Assembly: GCA_029946125.1 (NCBI GenBank) | Contig: JAQSDX010000026.1 | Coordinates: forward strand, 1-49,073 | Source: Candidatus Methylobacter titanis | Lineage (GTDB): Bacteria; Pseudomonadota; Gammaproteobacteria; Methylococcales; Methylomonadaceae | Direction of reading: 5' to 3' | DNA length: 49,073 bases | Part shown: one piece after another, positions 1 to 8,883 of the stretch | Layout of the letters: each line of letters starts with the position of its first letter | Position numbering within the stretch: the stretch's first letter is position 1 | Notes under the pieces: generated by a model | The model's input: the letters and a program-made list of their open reading frames with translations, nothing else | What the model was told of the DNA's origin: nothing | Databases searched by the model: none | Made by a program: the position numbers and the translations under genes

Positions 1-30
1 AAAATGCTTATTTTTACATGTTAGCAATTT

Positions 31-243
31 TTGCTACTTTTAAAACACGCACTGAACAAACTACCGCTGGTCGATCTGGCTGCCCTGGAAACGGCTTTGA
101 AGGATAAGCTTTTGAAAAATCCTGAAATCGGCCTGCATTTATACGCCGACCAGGACGTGGTTTATTCAAAGGTTGCCGAAGTGATGGCAACTGTTCAACA
201 TGCTGGAATTGCCAAAATAGCCTTTGTGAGCATACAGCAGTAG
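31..243 (+). pseudogene. ExbD/TolR-like C-terminal remnant
   Basis: The reading frame encodes about 70 residues. Its second half (LHLYADQDVVYSKVAEVMA, then a segment ending IAFVS) resembles the periplasmic C-terminal domain of ExbD/TolR biopolymer transport proteins. Full-length ExbD is about 135-150 residues with an N-terminal membrane helix. That helix is absent here, and an in-frame stop (TAG at 22-24) lies just upstream. The first residues overlap a short sequence that recurs inverted near the right end of the window. I read this as a decayed or rearranged fragment, not a working gene. No partner ExbB or TonB is adjacent. Confidence 0.6.
36..53. repeat. inverted copy of the repeat at 49019-49036
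   Basis: ACTTTTAAAACACGCACT lies at the beginning of the ExbD-like remnant frame and recurs inverted at the right end of the window. See the partner entry at 49019 for the extended similarity. Confidence 0.5.
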
Positions 244-333
244 CGTGATTGTATAGCTTTGAAATCCATATGACATGACATCCCGCTTGGCGGATGACCC
301 AATTAACGCTAACGCTATTGAAAATAGCTGAGA

Positions 334-684
334 GTGAAAATGATAAAACGACTGTCGCTTACTGCGACAATGATGCTCACTGCCGTCTCCGCTGTGGCGG
401 GCACTATCACCAACAGTATCTGGTCGCCAAGCGGTTGTGGTGCCGAACCCTCGGTTCCCGTTATTGATCAGGCAAGCGTTAATGCTTACAACAAAAGCGC
501 CAACGCAATCAATGACTGGCAGCAAAAGGCCAATGCCTATAACAGTTGCATGATGAACGAGGCCAACTCAGATAACGCAATTATCGCCAATGCCGCAAAT
601 AACCAACAAGCCCGATTGAAGGCAGCCATAGAAAAAATTCAGACTGAAACCACCGCTATCAAAGCCAAACTGGATAAAAAGTAA
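334..684 (+). CDS. small predicted secreted protein of unknown function
   Basis: This is a 116-residue protein. A GTG start is drawn here, but the ATG at 340 is equally plausible; the upstream ribosome binding site is weak either way. The N terminus is a typical Sec signal: basic MIKR, a hydrophobic stretch, then AVSAVA before a likely cleavage site. The mature part is rich in Asn, Ala and Gln, with two cysteines (in GCGAE and SCMMN) that could form a disulfide in the periplasm. The C-terminal half is strongly helical (QQARLKAAIEKIQTETTAI). I recognise no named family. It sits between two gene remnants and is the only intact-looking gene in the first kilobase. Confidence 0.6.
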   Translation: MKMIKRLSLTATMMLTAVSAVAGTITNSIWSPSGCGAEPSVPVIDQASVNAYNKSANAINDWQQKANAYNSCMMNEANSDNAIIANAANNQQARLKAAIEKIQTETTAIKAKLDKK

Positions 685-716
685 ACCCTTAACAAGGCGA
701 CACCTTACGCTGAATA

Positions 717-1073
717 TTGGAGCTGGATATTTTTTATAGATCACACATCCTACGTGCTTTTTGCTGCATGGTAGTTTTGTTGACGGCAAACTGCGCGACA
801 ACACCGGAGCGTAATGCCATCGACATGATTTGCGAAGCTTGCACCTCACGGTTCCGGCCGATCTTTTTGGCCTTCCTGACCAATTTCGCCGGATTCTTAG
901 CGGCTCTGCTGGAAACCAGCCCGCAAGCGCAATTTTTGATTCCGATGACCTTGTCCCTGTCTGCGGGCCTGTTGTTGGGCATGACCGCCAGCCTGATCTT
1001 AACACCGGTTTGTTATGCCATTTTGGGTGATAAAACTTTCGAACAGGATGCGATCGAACTGAGTCGACGGTAA
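717..1073 (+). pseudogene. RND efflux permease C-terminal remnant
   Basis: From about position 835 the translation matches the last transmembrane region of AcrB/CzcA-type RND pumps: RFRPIFLAFLTNFAGFLAAL, then QAQFLIPMTLSLSAGLLLG, then LTPVCYAILGD. A complete RND permease has more than 1000 residues, so only the final 80 or so survive. The residues before RFRPI have no clear RND counterpart. A 14-bp sequence at 746-759 is shared with the palindromic repeat at the far end of the window, which marks a likely junction. It is most likely a relic left by deletion or rearrangement. Confidence 0.65.
746..759. repeat. partial copy of the 81-bp palindromic repeat
   Basis: The 14 bases CATCCTACGTGCTT are identical to the right edge of the large palindrome near the window end (48968-48981). 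They lie immediately before the RND-like remnant, so this may be a fragment of the same repeat family at a rearrangement junction. A chance match cannot be excluded at this length. Confidence 0.35.
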
Positions 1074-1157
1074 TACCACGCAAGCGTATCAGTTCAATCT
1101 AGACCCTTGCGATAGAGCAGGTATACTATTTCCGTTAAACTTTCTTTCGGTTAAATT

Positions 1158-1628
1158 ATGAAAAAAATTCTGCTTTCGTGCTTGGCTGTCGTCCTGATCA
1201 TCGAAGAGTGGCTTTGGGATGCTCTGTCGGCATTTGGACACTCGCTGATCAGATGGTTGAACCTGGAAACCGTCGAACAATGGCTCAGTCAAACATCACC
1301 GCCTCTAGCATTGGTGGCGTTCAGCATTCCGCTCATCATTGTCACGCCGATCAATCTCGTTGCCTTCGGATTGCTAGCCCACGGTTTGATTGTGCAAGGC
1401 ATTCTGCTGGAATTATTGGCAAAATTACTGGGCACCGTGCTGATAGCCAGAGTATTTGCTTTAACCAAGCCCCAGCTTTTGACCTTTACGCTCCTGCGGG
1501 TTATTTACACCACCGTCACCGGTTGGCTGCAATGGGCGCATCAGAAAGTCACTGAAACGCCTGTCTATCGCTGGTCGAAGCAATTCAAAGCCGAGGCTAA
1601 AGCGCGGTTCGCTGCCTGGTTTAACTAA
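1158..1628 (+). CDS. small integral membrane protein, unknown function
   Basis: This 156-residue protein has an N-terminal hydrophobic helix (ILLSCLAVVLIIEEWLW) and two further hydrophobic segments around residues 49-75 and 78-100. A conserved-looking amphipathic tail follows (WLQWAHQKVTETPVYRW, then a basic segment ending AAWFN). The acidic pair inside the first helix (IIEEW) is unusual. The gene ends about 75 bp before recC on the same strand, but nothing ties the two functionally. Similar short membrane proteins occur as uncharacterised genes in proteobacteria; I cannot assign a function. The ATG follows an AT-rich leader with no strong ribosome binding site. Confidence 0.7.
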   Translation: MKKILLSCLAVVLIIEEWLWDALSAFGHSLIRWLNLETVEQWLSQTSPPLALVAFSIPLIIVTPINLVAFGLLAHGLIVQGILLELLAKLLGTVLIARVFALTKPQLLTFTLLRVIYTTVTGWLQWAHQKVTETPVYRWSKQFKAEAKARFAAWFN

Positions 1629-1702
1629 TCTTCAATCCCTGTAGATTAAATCGCTATAAATCACTTATTTCAATGAGTAACCCCAATCATAGGGATATAT
1701 CC

Positions 1703-4700
1703 ATGACAGCAACAAACCACTCTACATCGCTAGACAACGGCATTGCCGTGATTCATTCCAATCAGCTCGAAGAGCTGCGTGATGTAGTCGAATACTGGCT
1801 GAAACAACATCCTTTATCACCGCTGGAAAATGATGTATTTCTGGTGCAAAGCAATGGTATGGGGCAATGGTTGAGGCAAAGCCTGGCGCAAAATAATGCC
1901 TTGGGTATCGCGGCGGCGATTGAGCTGAAATTGCCCTCGTTGTTTATCTGGAGTATTTATCGTGCGGTCTTGGCCCAGAAAATCCCCAAAGAACAATTAT
2001 TAGCAAAAGCCCCGCTCACTTGGCGCTTGTACCGTTTATTGCCTACGCTCATCACTCAAGCAGAGTTTGAGACCCTGGCGACATTTTTGGCTGACGATAA
2101 CAACAGTCGGAAACGCTATCAACTTGCGGAACAACTGGCTGATCTTTTTGACCAATATCAGGTTTATCGTTCGGATTGGCTTTCTGATTGGGCAAATGGG
2201 ACGGATAGTTTGCGTAACGCACTGGGGCAAATATTGATTTTGCCCGAACAGCAACGCTGGCAGTCGGCCTTGTGGCGGGCAGTGCTGGCCGATTTGGGCG
2301 ATGCCTATACCGCATCTGCCAGCCGCGCATCGGTGCATGCGCAGTTCATGGCGAATATTGATGAGCTGGATCAGCCTCCAGCAGGCATACCGCGCCGGAT
2401 CATATTGTTTGGTTTATCGTCGTTACCGCAGCAATCTCTTGAGGTGTTGGCTAAATTGGGCAAATTTTGTCAGATCGTGTTGTTTGTTCATAACCCCTGC
2501 CAGCATTACTGGGCGGACATTATTGAAGATAAAGAGCTGTTAAAAGCCGAACGCCATCGCCAAGCCTATAAAACCGGAATGACCGCCTCATTGACCGAGG
2601 AAGAGTTGCATCTTCACGCACAACCCTTACTCGCTGCCTGGGGCAAACAGGGCCGCGATTATATTCGTTTGCTGGATCAGTTTGATGAAACCCAAGCCTA
2701 TGCAAACTGGCATTGGCCGGACAGTAAAATCGATCTGTTCAAGGATTACGGAAAACCGGGTCAACGTAGCCTGTTGCAACACTTACAACAATCGATCCTG
2801 GATTTAGAGCCCATACCCGCTGAACCCCTGGTGCTGGCTGAAGCCGATCAATCCTTGGTGTTTCATATTGCCCATAGCCCGCAACGCGAAGTCGAAATCC
2901 TTCATGATCAATTGTTAGCCCGCTTTAATAGTGCCGCCAAAAACGGCAACCCCCTGCACCCGCGCGATGTCATTATCATGGTGCCGGACATCAATAAATA
3001 CGCGCCGCATATCCGCGCGGTATTTGGCAACGTGAAGCCCGATGATCCTCGCTACATCCCTTACAGTTTGGCCGATCAGCAACAACGCGGGCAAAATCCA
3101 TTACTGGTGGCGGTTGAAGCTTTACTCAATCTGCCTGATTCGCGTTTTACCGTCAGTGAGTTTCTTGCCCTGCTGGAAGTACCGGCATTAAGACAGCGCT
3201 TTGCGATTGATGAAGCCGCTATTCCCAAACTACATCAATGGGTTGAAGAGGCAGGAATCCGCTGGGGTTTAAATGCCGAGCAACGCTCTCAGTCAGTGGA
3301 TATGCCGAAGGATTTGGAAGCCAATACCTGGCAATTTGGTTTGCGGCGAATGTTGCTGGGTTATGCGGTCGGAGCCGGTGCAGCCTTCAAAGACATCGAG
3401 CCTTATTCAGAAATTGGCGGGCTTGATGCACAATGGGTTGGTGGCCTGTCATACCTGCTGGAAACGCTTGAAAGCTATGCCACATTGCTGCGGCAAGAGC
3501 AAAACACTGATAACTGGCAACAGCTGCTGTCTACGCTACTGGAGGATTTTTTTGTTATCGGCGACGAGCGGGACAGAAAAATGCAGGAGATGCTTACCCG
3601 CTCCTTAACAACCTGGGGTCGATGCTGCGAACAAGCCGGATTAACAGCAACGGATACCTTGCCCTTGTCTGTGGTCCGGGAAGCCTGGTTATCTGAAGTG
3701 GATGAACCCAGTCTTCACCAGCGTTTTCTCAGTGGCCGGGTCAATTTCTGCACACTGATGCCGATGCGTGCCATCCCTTTTCATTTGATTTGTTTGTTGG
3801 GCATGAATGATGGTGATTATCCACGCAGCCAGCAACCACACAGCTTTGATTTGATGAGTCAGCGAGGACATTATCGTCCCGGTGACCGCTCACGCAGACA
3901 CGACGATCAATATCTGTTTCTGGAAGCCTTACTTTCGGCACGGCAACAGCTCTATGTCAGCTGGGTAGGCCGCAACATTCGCGACAATAGTGCGCAGCCG
4001 CCGTCGGTGCTGATCAGCCAACTGCGCGATACGCTGACTCAAGGCTGGCAACTGCCAGACAACTCCCCTGCCTTGCTGCAAGCGATAACGGTTGAACACC
4101 CGCTGCAACCTTTTAGCCTGCACTATTTAGCAAAAAACCGTGATTTCCGCTTGTTCACTTATGCGCGGGAATGGTTCGAAGAATCGGATGTCATCCGCTT
4201 AACCGATCCGGTCATGATAAGCGCGGATGAAAAATCCTATACGCTAACGCTAAAATCTTTAGCGCGTTTCCTGAAAGCGCCGGTCAAAAGCTTCTGTAAT
4301 CACTCGCTCAAATTTGGCTTCGATCAGGAAACGGTTACCAGTGAAGATAACGAACCGTTTGGTTTTAACGCACTCGAAAGTTATGGACTGCGTAACGACT
4401 TGCTGGATGCGTTGCAGAGCGAAAAACCGGATGACACCGGGACGTTTTTTGAACAGCAGCGTTCGGCAATGGCGCGTAAAGGTAAACTGCCACTGGGCGG
4501 CTTTGCTCATGGGGTCTATGCGGACATTGCCGATCCAGTCAATCAGGTCTGGCAGCAGTATCAGGAACTGTTTGCTTTATGGCCTGCTGAAATCGACGCG
4601 CGTGTCGTTGACTTGAGTTTTTCATTCGCTGGCAGCATCACCGTTCAGTTAACCGGCGATCTGAGTAATTTGCGCCAAGGTAACGATCATCAACACAACG

Positions 4701-5197
4701 GTATGATTCATTTAACCGCACAAGCTCTGCTCACCAACGCGAAAAAAATAAAGTACCCTAACCTGTTGTTGTACTGGGTGCTGCATCTGGCCGGCTGCGC
4801 CATCGGCATGGATCTGCAAACACGGGTAATCGGTTCAGATACCGTGATTGAAATTGCCCCTATAGTTCAAGCAGAGGCGATAGCTCAGCTCAAAACGCTG
4901 GTCGAAGCTTGGCATCTAGGTATGCAAGCGCCCTTGCCTGTTGCTTGCAAAACGGCATTCGCCTGGTTAAGTGCAGCACCGGACAAGGCGATGGAGACCG
5001 CGCAAGCTCAATACGAAGGCGATGACTGGAACAGTGGCGAAGTCGATTATGATGCCTACCTGGGACGTTTTTTCCCCCGTTTTTCCAGCTTAATAGCTGA
5101 GGCGGCAGAACCGGATTTTGTGACCTGGACCCACACGATTTATCGGCCTGCGTTTAATCAAATCAAGCAACAAGCGGCACAGGGAGCACCCGCATGA
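1703..5197 (+). CDS. recC: exodeoxyribonuclease V gamma subunit RecC
   Basis: RecC is the non-catalytic scaffold of RecBCD. It holds the two helicase motors, splits the duplex and scans for Chi during double-strand break repair. The N terminus (AVIHSNQLEELRD, then VFLVQSNGMGQWL) matches the start of the RecC family, and the length of 1164 residues is close to E. coli RecC (1122). I chose ATG 1703 because AGGGA at 1691-1695 lies 7 bases upstream; an in-frame ATG at 1673 lacks such a site. The stop codon overlaps the recB start as ATGA, and recD follows in the same way, so the three subunits are translationally coupled. A weak TTCAAT / TATAAA pair just upstream could be the promoter. Confidence 0.95.
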   Translation: MTATNHSTSLDNGIAVIHSNQLEELRDVVEYWLKQHPLSPLENDVFLVQSNGMGQWLRQSLAQNNALGIAAAIELKLPSLFIWSIYRAVLAQKIPKEQLLAKAPLTWRLYRLLPTLITQAEFETLATFLADDNNSRKRYQLAEQLADLFDQYQVYRSDWLSDWANGTDSLRNALGQILILPEQQRWQSALWRAVLADLGDAYTASASRASVHAQFMANIDELDQPPAGIPRRIILFGLSSLPQQSLEVLAKLGKFCQIVLFVHNPCQHYWADIIEDKELLKAERHRQAYKTGMTASLTEEELHLHAQPLLAAWGKQGRDYIRLLDQFDETQAYANWHWPDSKIDLFKDYGKPGQRSLLQHLQQSILDLEPIPAEPLVLAEADQSLVFHIAHSPQREVEILHDQLLARFNSAAKNGNPLHPRDVIIMVPDINKYAPHIRAVFGNVKPDDPRYIPYSLADQQQRGQNPLLVAVEALLNLPDSRFTVSEFLALLEVPALRQRFAIDEAAIPKLHQWVEEAGIRWGLNAEQRSQSVDMPKDLEANTWQFGLRRMLLGYAVGAGAAFKDIEPYSEIGGLDAQWVGGLSYLLETLESYATLLRQEQNTDNWQQLLSTLLEDFFVIGDERDRKMQEMLTRSLTTWGRCCEQAGLTATDTLPLSVVREAWLSEVDEPSLHQRFLSGRVNFCTLMPMRAIPFHLICLLGMNDGDYPRSQQPHSFDLMSQRGHYRPGDRSRRHDDQYLFLEALLSARQQLYVSWVGRNIRDNSAQPPSVLISQLRDTLTQGWQLPDNSPALLQAITVEHPLQPFSLHYLAKNRDFRLFTYAREWFEESDVIRLTDPVMISADEKSYTLTLKSLARFLKAPVKSFCNHSLKFGFDQETVTSEDNEPFGFNALESYGLRNDLLDALQSEKPDDTGTFFEQQRSAMARKGKLPLGGFAHGVYADIADPVNQVWQQYQELFALWPAEIDARVVDLSFSFAGSITVQLTGDLSNLRQGNDHQHNGMIHLTAQALLTNAKKIKYPNLLLYWVLHLAGCAIGMDLQTRVIGSDTVIEIAPIVQAEAIAQLKTLVEAWHLGMQAPLPVACKTAFAWLSAAPDKAMETAQAQYEGDDWNSGEVDYDAYLGRFFPRFSSLIAEAAEPDFVTWTHTIYRPAFNQIKQQAAQGAPA

Positions 5198-8100
5198 CGT
5201 CCGCCCAACCCTTAAATACACTCGATTTTCCGTTATCGGGCACCCGCCTGATTGAAGCCAGCGCCGGTACGGGCAAGACCTATACCATTGCGGCCTTATA
5301 TGTACGCCTGATTCTGGGTCATGGGTCGGATAATCAGTTGCCGGGGCGTGAATTATTGCCTCCCGATATTCTGGTCGTGACCTTTACCGATGCCTCGACC
5401 AAAGAATTACGCGATCGCATCCGCGCCCGTCTTATCCAGTCGGCACGCTATTTCCGTCAACAACCGGTAGAAAGTGATGACTTCCTGGAACCGTTGCGCG
5501 ACAGTTATGATCCCAGTACCTGGGACGGTTGTGCCCGCCGGCTGGAACTGGCCGCCAACTGGATGGACGAGTCCGCCGTGTATACGATACACAGCTGGTG
5601 TAATCGCATGTTGCAACAACATGCTTTTGATAGTGGCAGCCTGTTTCGTCAACAAGTAAACACCGACGATGCAGAGCTTTTGAATGAAGTGGTGCGGGAT
5701 TATTGGCGCACTTTTTTTTATCCGCTCACTGAAATCTCGTGCCAGTCAGTAGGTAAACTGGCAAAGTCACCTGAAGACTTGACCAAATTACTCAAACCGT
5801 TGCTGTCAGAAACCGAAGCGTTGGGGCTTGAATGCGCTGACGCTGATATAGCGTTTGTCTTCAAAATCTGGGAGGACTGGGAAAGACAACGGCGTGACCT
5901 GGAAATCAAAACGCGCAGTCTTTGGCTTCTCAACCAGGTACAAATCGAGACCTTGCTAAAAAAGGCCTCAGGGAGTGGCTGGCTCAATGGAAATCAATAC
6001 CGAGCAACGACTTTCAACAGCAAATTGGCGGAATTGGCACTATGGGCGAAAATTGGCATTAGCCTGGATAGTGCTTCCCTGGCAAAGTTCGGCCAACAAA
6101 AATTGCTGTCGGGACTGGTCAAAGCGCATCAGGATAAAGCCGGTGAATTAGCCCACCGTACTTTTCAAACGCTCGATGACTTGGTCAGTCATGGCCAACA
6201 AGAACCGGACATCAGCGAAAAACTCACCTTGCACGCCATCCACTGGATTAGAAACGGCTACGACACCGAAAAACAACGCTTGGCGCAGATGACTTTCGAT
6301 GACATGCTGACGCGTCTGGATAAGGCTCTGCTGGGCCCCAATGGCGAGCAACTGGCAAGCGTGATCCGCCTGCAATACCCAATCGCATTGATTGATGAGT
6401 TTCAGGATACCGACCCGGTGCAATATCGGATTTTCGAGCGTCTGTATGCTGACCCGTCAAATACCGACCTGGGTTGTTTCATGATCGGTGATCCCAAGCA
6501 GGCGATCTATTCGTTCCGGGGCGCCGATATCTATACCTATCTCAAAGCCCATAAGGTCACGGCGGGGCGGCATTACACGCTGGATACCAATTACCGCTCC
6601 ACCACAGCGCTGGTGGACGCCGTTAATCAGGTGTTTGTTCACGCGGATCAGCAAGACGAAGGCGCTTTTCGTTTCAAAAGCGGTAATGACAATCCGCTGC
6701 CGTTCATTCAGGTCAAGGCCCAAGGCCGTAAAGATGAATGGGTGATCGACGGACAAGCGGCTACCGCCTTGACGCTGTGGCATCATGAAACACCAGAGCC
6801 CCTCGGCATGCCCGTCTACCGGAAAGAGATGGCCGAAGTTACCGCTAGCGAGATTGTGCGCTTGCTGAATTTGGCCAATCAGGGGGCAACCGGGTTTAAA
6901 ACTCAAGCTGGCGTTATTCAAGCCTTGCAACCCGCCGACATTGCCATTTTAGTGCGTACCGGCACTGAAGCTAAAGTCATGCGCAATGCTCTGGCAAACA
7001 GGCAACTACGCAGCGTTTACCTGTCCGAGCGTGATTCAATTTATCAAACCGGCGTAGCCGGCGACCTGTTAATCTGGCTTAAAGCCATGGCCGAACCGCG
7101 CAACGAACGCAAGGTCCGGGCAGCCTTAAGTACCGCCACTTTAGGTTGGCCCTATCAAACGCTGCATCATCTCACCCAAGATGAGCCCGGCTGGGAGCAG
7201 CAGTTGGAACGCTTTATCGGCTACCAACAACGTTGGCAACAGGACGGCATCCTGCCAACCTTGCGGCAGATGATCAGCGACTACGGCTTGCATCGGCAAC
7301 TAACGCAAGCCAATGAAGGCGAGCGCTGTTTAACCAATCTTCTGCACCTGGCCGAACTGCTCCAACAGGCCAGCAGTCAACTGGAAGGTGAACAAGCTTT
7401 GATCAGGCATTTGGCGGAAGCCATTGCCGATCAAAACCATCAGGCCAGCGATGAAAAGGTGATCCGCCTGGAAAGCGATGCGAATCTGATCAAGATTATC
7501 ACCATTCACAAATCCAAAGGCCTTGAATATCCGTTGGTGTTTCTGCCCTTCATCTGTAGTTTCAGGGAAGTCAGCAGTCGCAACACCTTCTATAGATACC
7601 ACGATGAAAACCAGCATTTAGTCATTGATTTGAGCAAGACTGACGCGATTAAATCCCTGAGTGACAAAGAACGGCTACAAGAAGATTTACGTTTGCTCTA
7701 TGTCGCTATGACACGAGCTCAGCATGCTTGTTGGTTAGGTATTGCACCGATTAAAGTCGGCAATGCCAAAGACTCTCATTTGGAGAAAAGTGCCTTTGGC
7801 TATGTGTTGGGCTGGCAAGCCAAAACACCTTCCAGTGCATTAGCAGAGCATCTGACCCAACTGAAAGCTGACTGTGCGGCAATCACGCTTGCCGAATTTC
7901 CTGCTCCCAACCAGGAGCCTTATCTTCCTGCGCAACAGCCGGAAACATTGGATTTACCCAGCGTGTCAACGGTCAGGGTTGCCGATAACTGGTGGATAGC
8001 CAGTTACAGCGCCTTGCAGACTGAAGATAAAATTATCATCCAGGGTGATTTTTCCAGCACTCCCGAAACCGCTCAGGATGATAAGCAGAGCGACGAAGCG

Positions 8101-8883
8101 GACACCTACGTTAGGTCATTAACCACAACGCTGTCCGGCATTCATAGTTTGCCAAGGGGCGCAGGCCCCGGGGTGTTGATCCATGCGTTATTGGAACAGT
8201 GCGCCTATCAGGGTTTTCAAGTCATGAAGGAATCGCCGGCTCAACGCCAACAATTGATCAGTAAGATTTTTAATCACGATGTCTGGGATGACAAACGCGA
8301 CATCATTGCTGTGGCCTTAACGCAATGGCTAACCTTGCCATTACTGGAAGGCAGCGATTTTTGTTTAGCGGCTCTTGGCATTGACCAGTATCAAGCTGAA
8401 CTGGAATTTCTTATCGGTGCCGACGACGTCAATGTTCAGGATTTGGATCGCTTGGTCACCGACCATACCTTTTCCGGCAAACCGCGTCCTCGCTTGTTAT
8501 CCGGTCAAATGAATGGTTTATTGAAAGGCTTCATCGATCTGGTATTTGTCCACAACCAGCAATACTATATCGCCGATTATAAATTTAATGGCCTTGGCAA
8601 CAACGATGCCGCGTACACCGAGGAAGTCATGGAAACTGCAATGCTGTCCAAACGCTATGATCTGCAATATGCCCTGTATCTGCTGGCCTTGCATCGTTTA
8701 CTGAAAGCACGGCTGGGGACGAGTTACGATTACGATACCCATGTCGGCGGCGGTCTTTATCTGTTTTTGCGCGGTTCGCAAGCGACAACGGGTGGCAGGG
8801 TGTTAGCTAAACCACCTAAAATCTTGATTGAACGCATGGATAGCCTGTTTTCCGGCGCGGTCCTTAACGGAGAGCACGCATGA
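5194..8883 (+). CDS. recB: exodeoxyribonuclease V beta subunit RecB
   Basis: RecB is the 3'-5' helicase and the only nuclease of RecBCD. The 1229-residue product shows all UvrD/Rep-type (SF1A) motifs: Walker A ASAGTGKT near residue 22, DEFQDTDP near 400, GDPKQAIYSFRGAD, the LDTNYRS motif, TIHKSKGLEYP near 770, and LLYVAMTRA near 834. The C-terminal PD-(D/E)XK nuclease is intact, with GFIDL (Asp1115) and the catalytic ADYK (Asp1128, Lys1130). The protein is slightly longer than E. coli RecB (1180). The start overlaps the recC stop by four bases, and the stop overlaps recD in the same way. RecA loading by the nuclease domain is known for the family and is inferred here. Confidence 0.96.
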   Translation: MTSAQPLNTLDFPLSGTRLIEASAGTGKTYTIAALYVRLILGHGSDNQLPGRELLPPDILVVTFTDASTKELRDRIRARLIQSARYFRQQPVESDDFLEPLRDSYDPSTWDGCARRLELAANWMDESAVYTIHSWCNRMLQQHAFDSGSLFRQQVNTDDAELLNEVVRDYWRTFFYPLTEISCQSVGKLAKSPEDLTKLLKPLLSETEALGLECADADIAFVFKIWEDWERQRRDLEIKTRSLWLLNQVQIETLLKKASGSGWLNGNQYRATTFNSKLAELALWAKIGISLDSASLAKFGQQKLLSGLVKAHQDKAGELAHRTFQTLDDLVSHGQQEPDISEKLTLHAIHWIRNGYDTEKQRLAQMTFDDMLTRLDKALLGPNGEQLASVIRLQYPIALIDEFQDTDPVQYRIFERLYADPSNTDLGCFMIGDPKQAIYSFRGADIYTYLKAHKVTAGRHYTLDTNYRSTTALVDAVNQVFVHADQQDEGAFRFKSGNDNPLPFIQVKAQGRKDEWVIDGQAATALTLWHHETPEPLGMPVYRKEMAEVTASEIVRLLNLANQGATGFKTQAGVIQALQPADIAILVRTGTEAKVMRNALANRQLRSVYLSERDSIYQTGVAGDLLIWLKAMAEPRNERKVRAALSTATLGWPYQTLHHLTQDEPGWEQQLERFIGYQQRWQQDGILPTLRQMISDYGLHRQLTQANEGERCLTNLLHLAELLQQASSQLEGEQALIRHLAEAIADQNHQASDEKVIRLESDANLIKIITIHKSKGLEYPLVFLPFICSFREVSSRNTFYRYHDENQHLVIDLSKTDAIKSLSDKERLQEDLRLLYVAMTRAQHACWLGIAPIKVGNAKDSHLEKSAFGYVLGWQAKTPSSALAEHLTQLKADCAAITLAEFPAPNQEPYLPAQQPETLDLPSVSTVRVADNWWIASYSALQTEDKIIIQGDFSSTPETAQDDKQSDEADTYVRSLTTTLSGIHSLPRGAGPGVLIHALLEQCAYQGFQVMKESPAQRQQLISKIFNHDVWDDKRDIIAVALTQWLTLPLLEGSDFCLAALGIDQYQAELEFLIGADDVNVQDLDRLVTDHTFSGKPRPRLLSGQMNGLLKGFIDLVFVHNQQYYIADYKFNGLGNNDAAYTEEVMETAMLSKRYDLQYALYLLALHRLLKARLGTSYDYDTHVGGGLYLFLRGSQATTGGRVLAKPPKILIERMDSLFSGAVLNGEHA

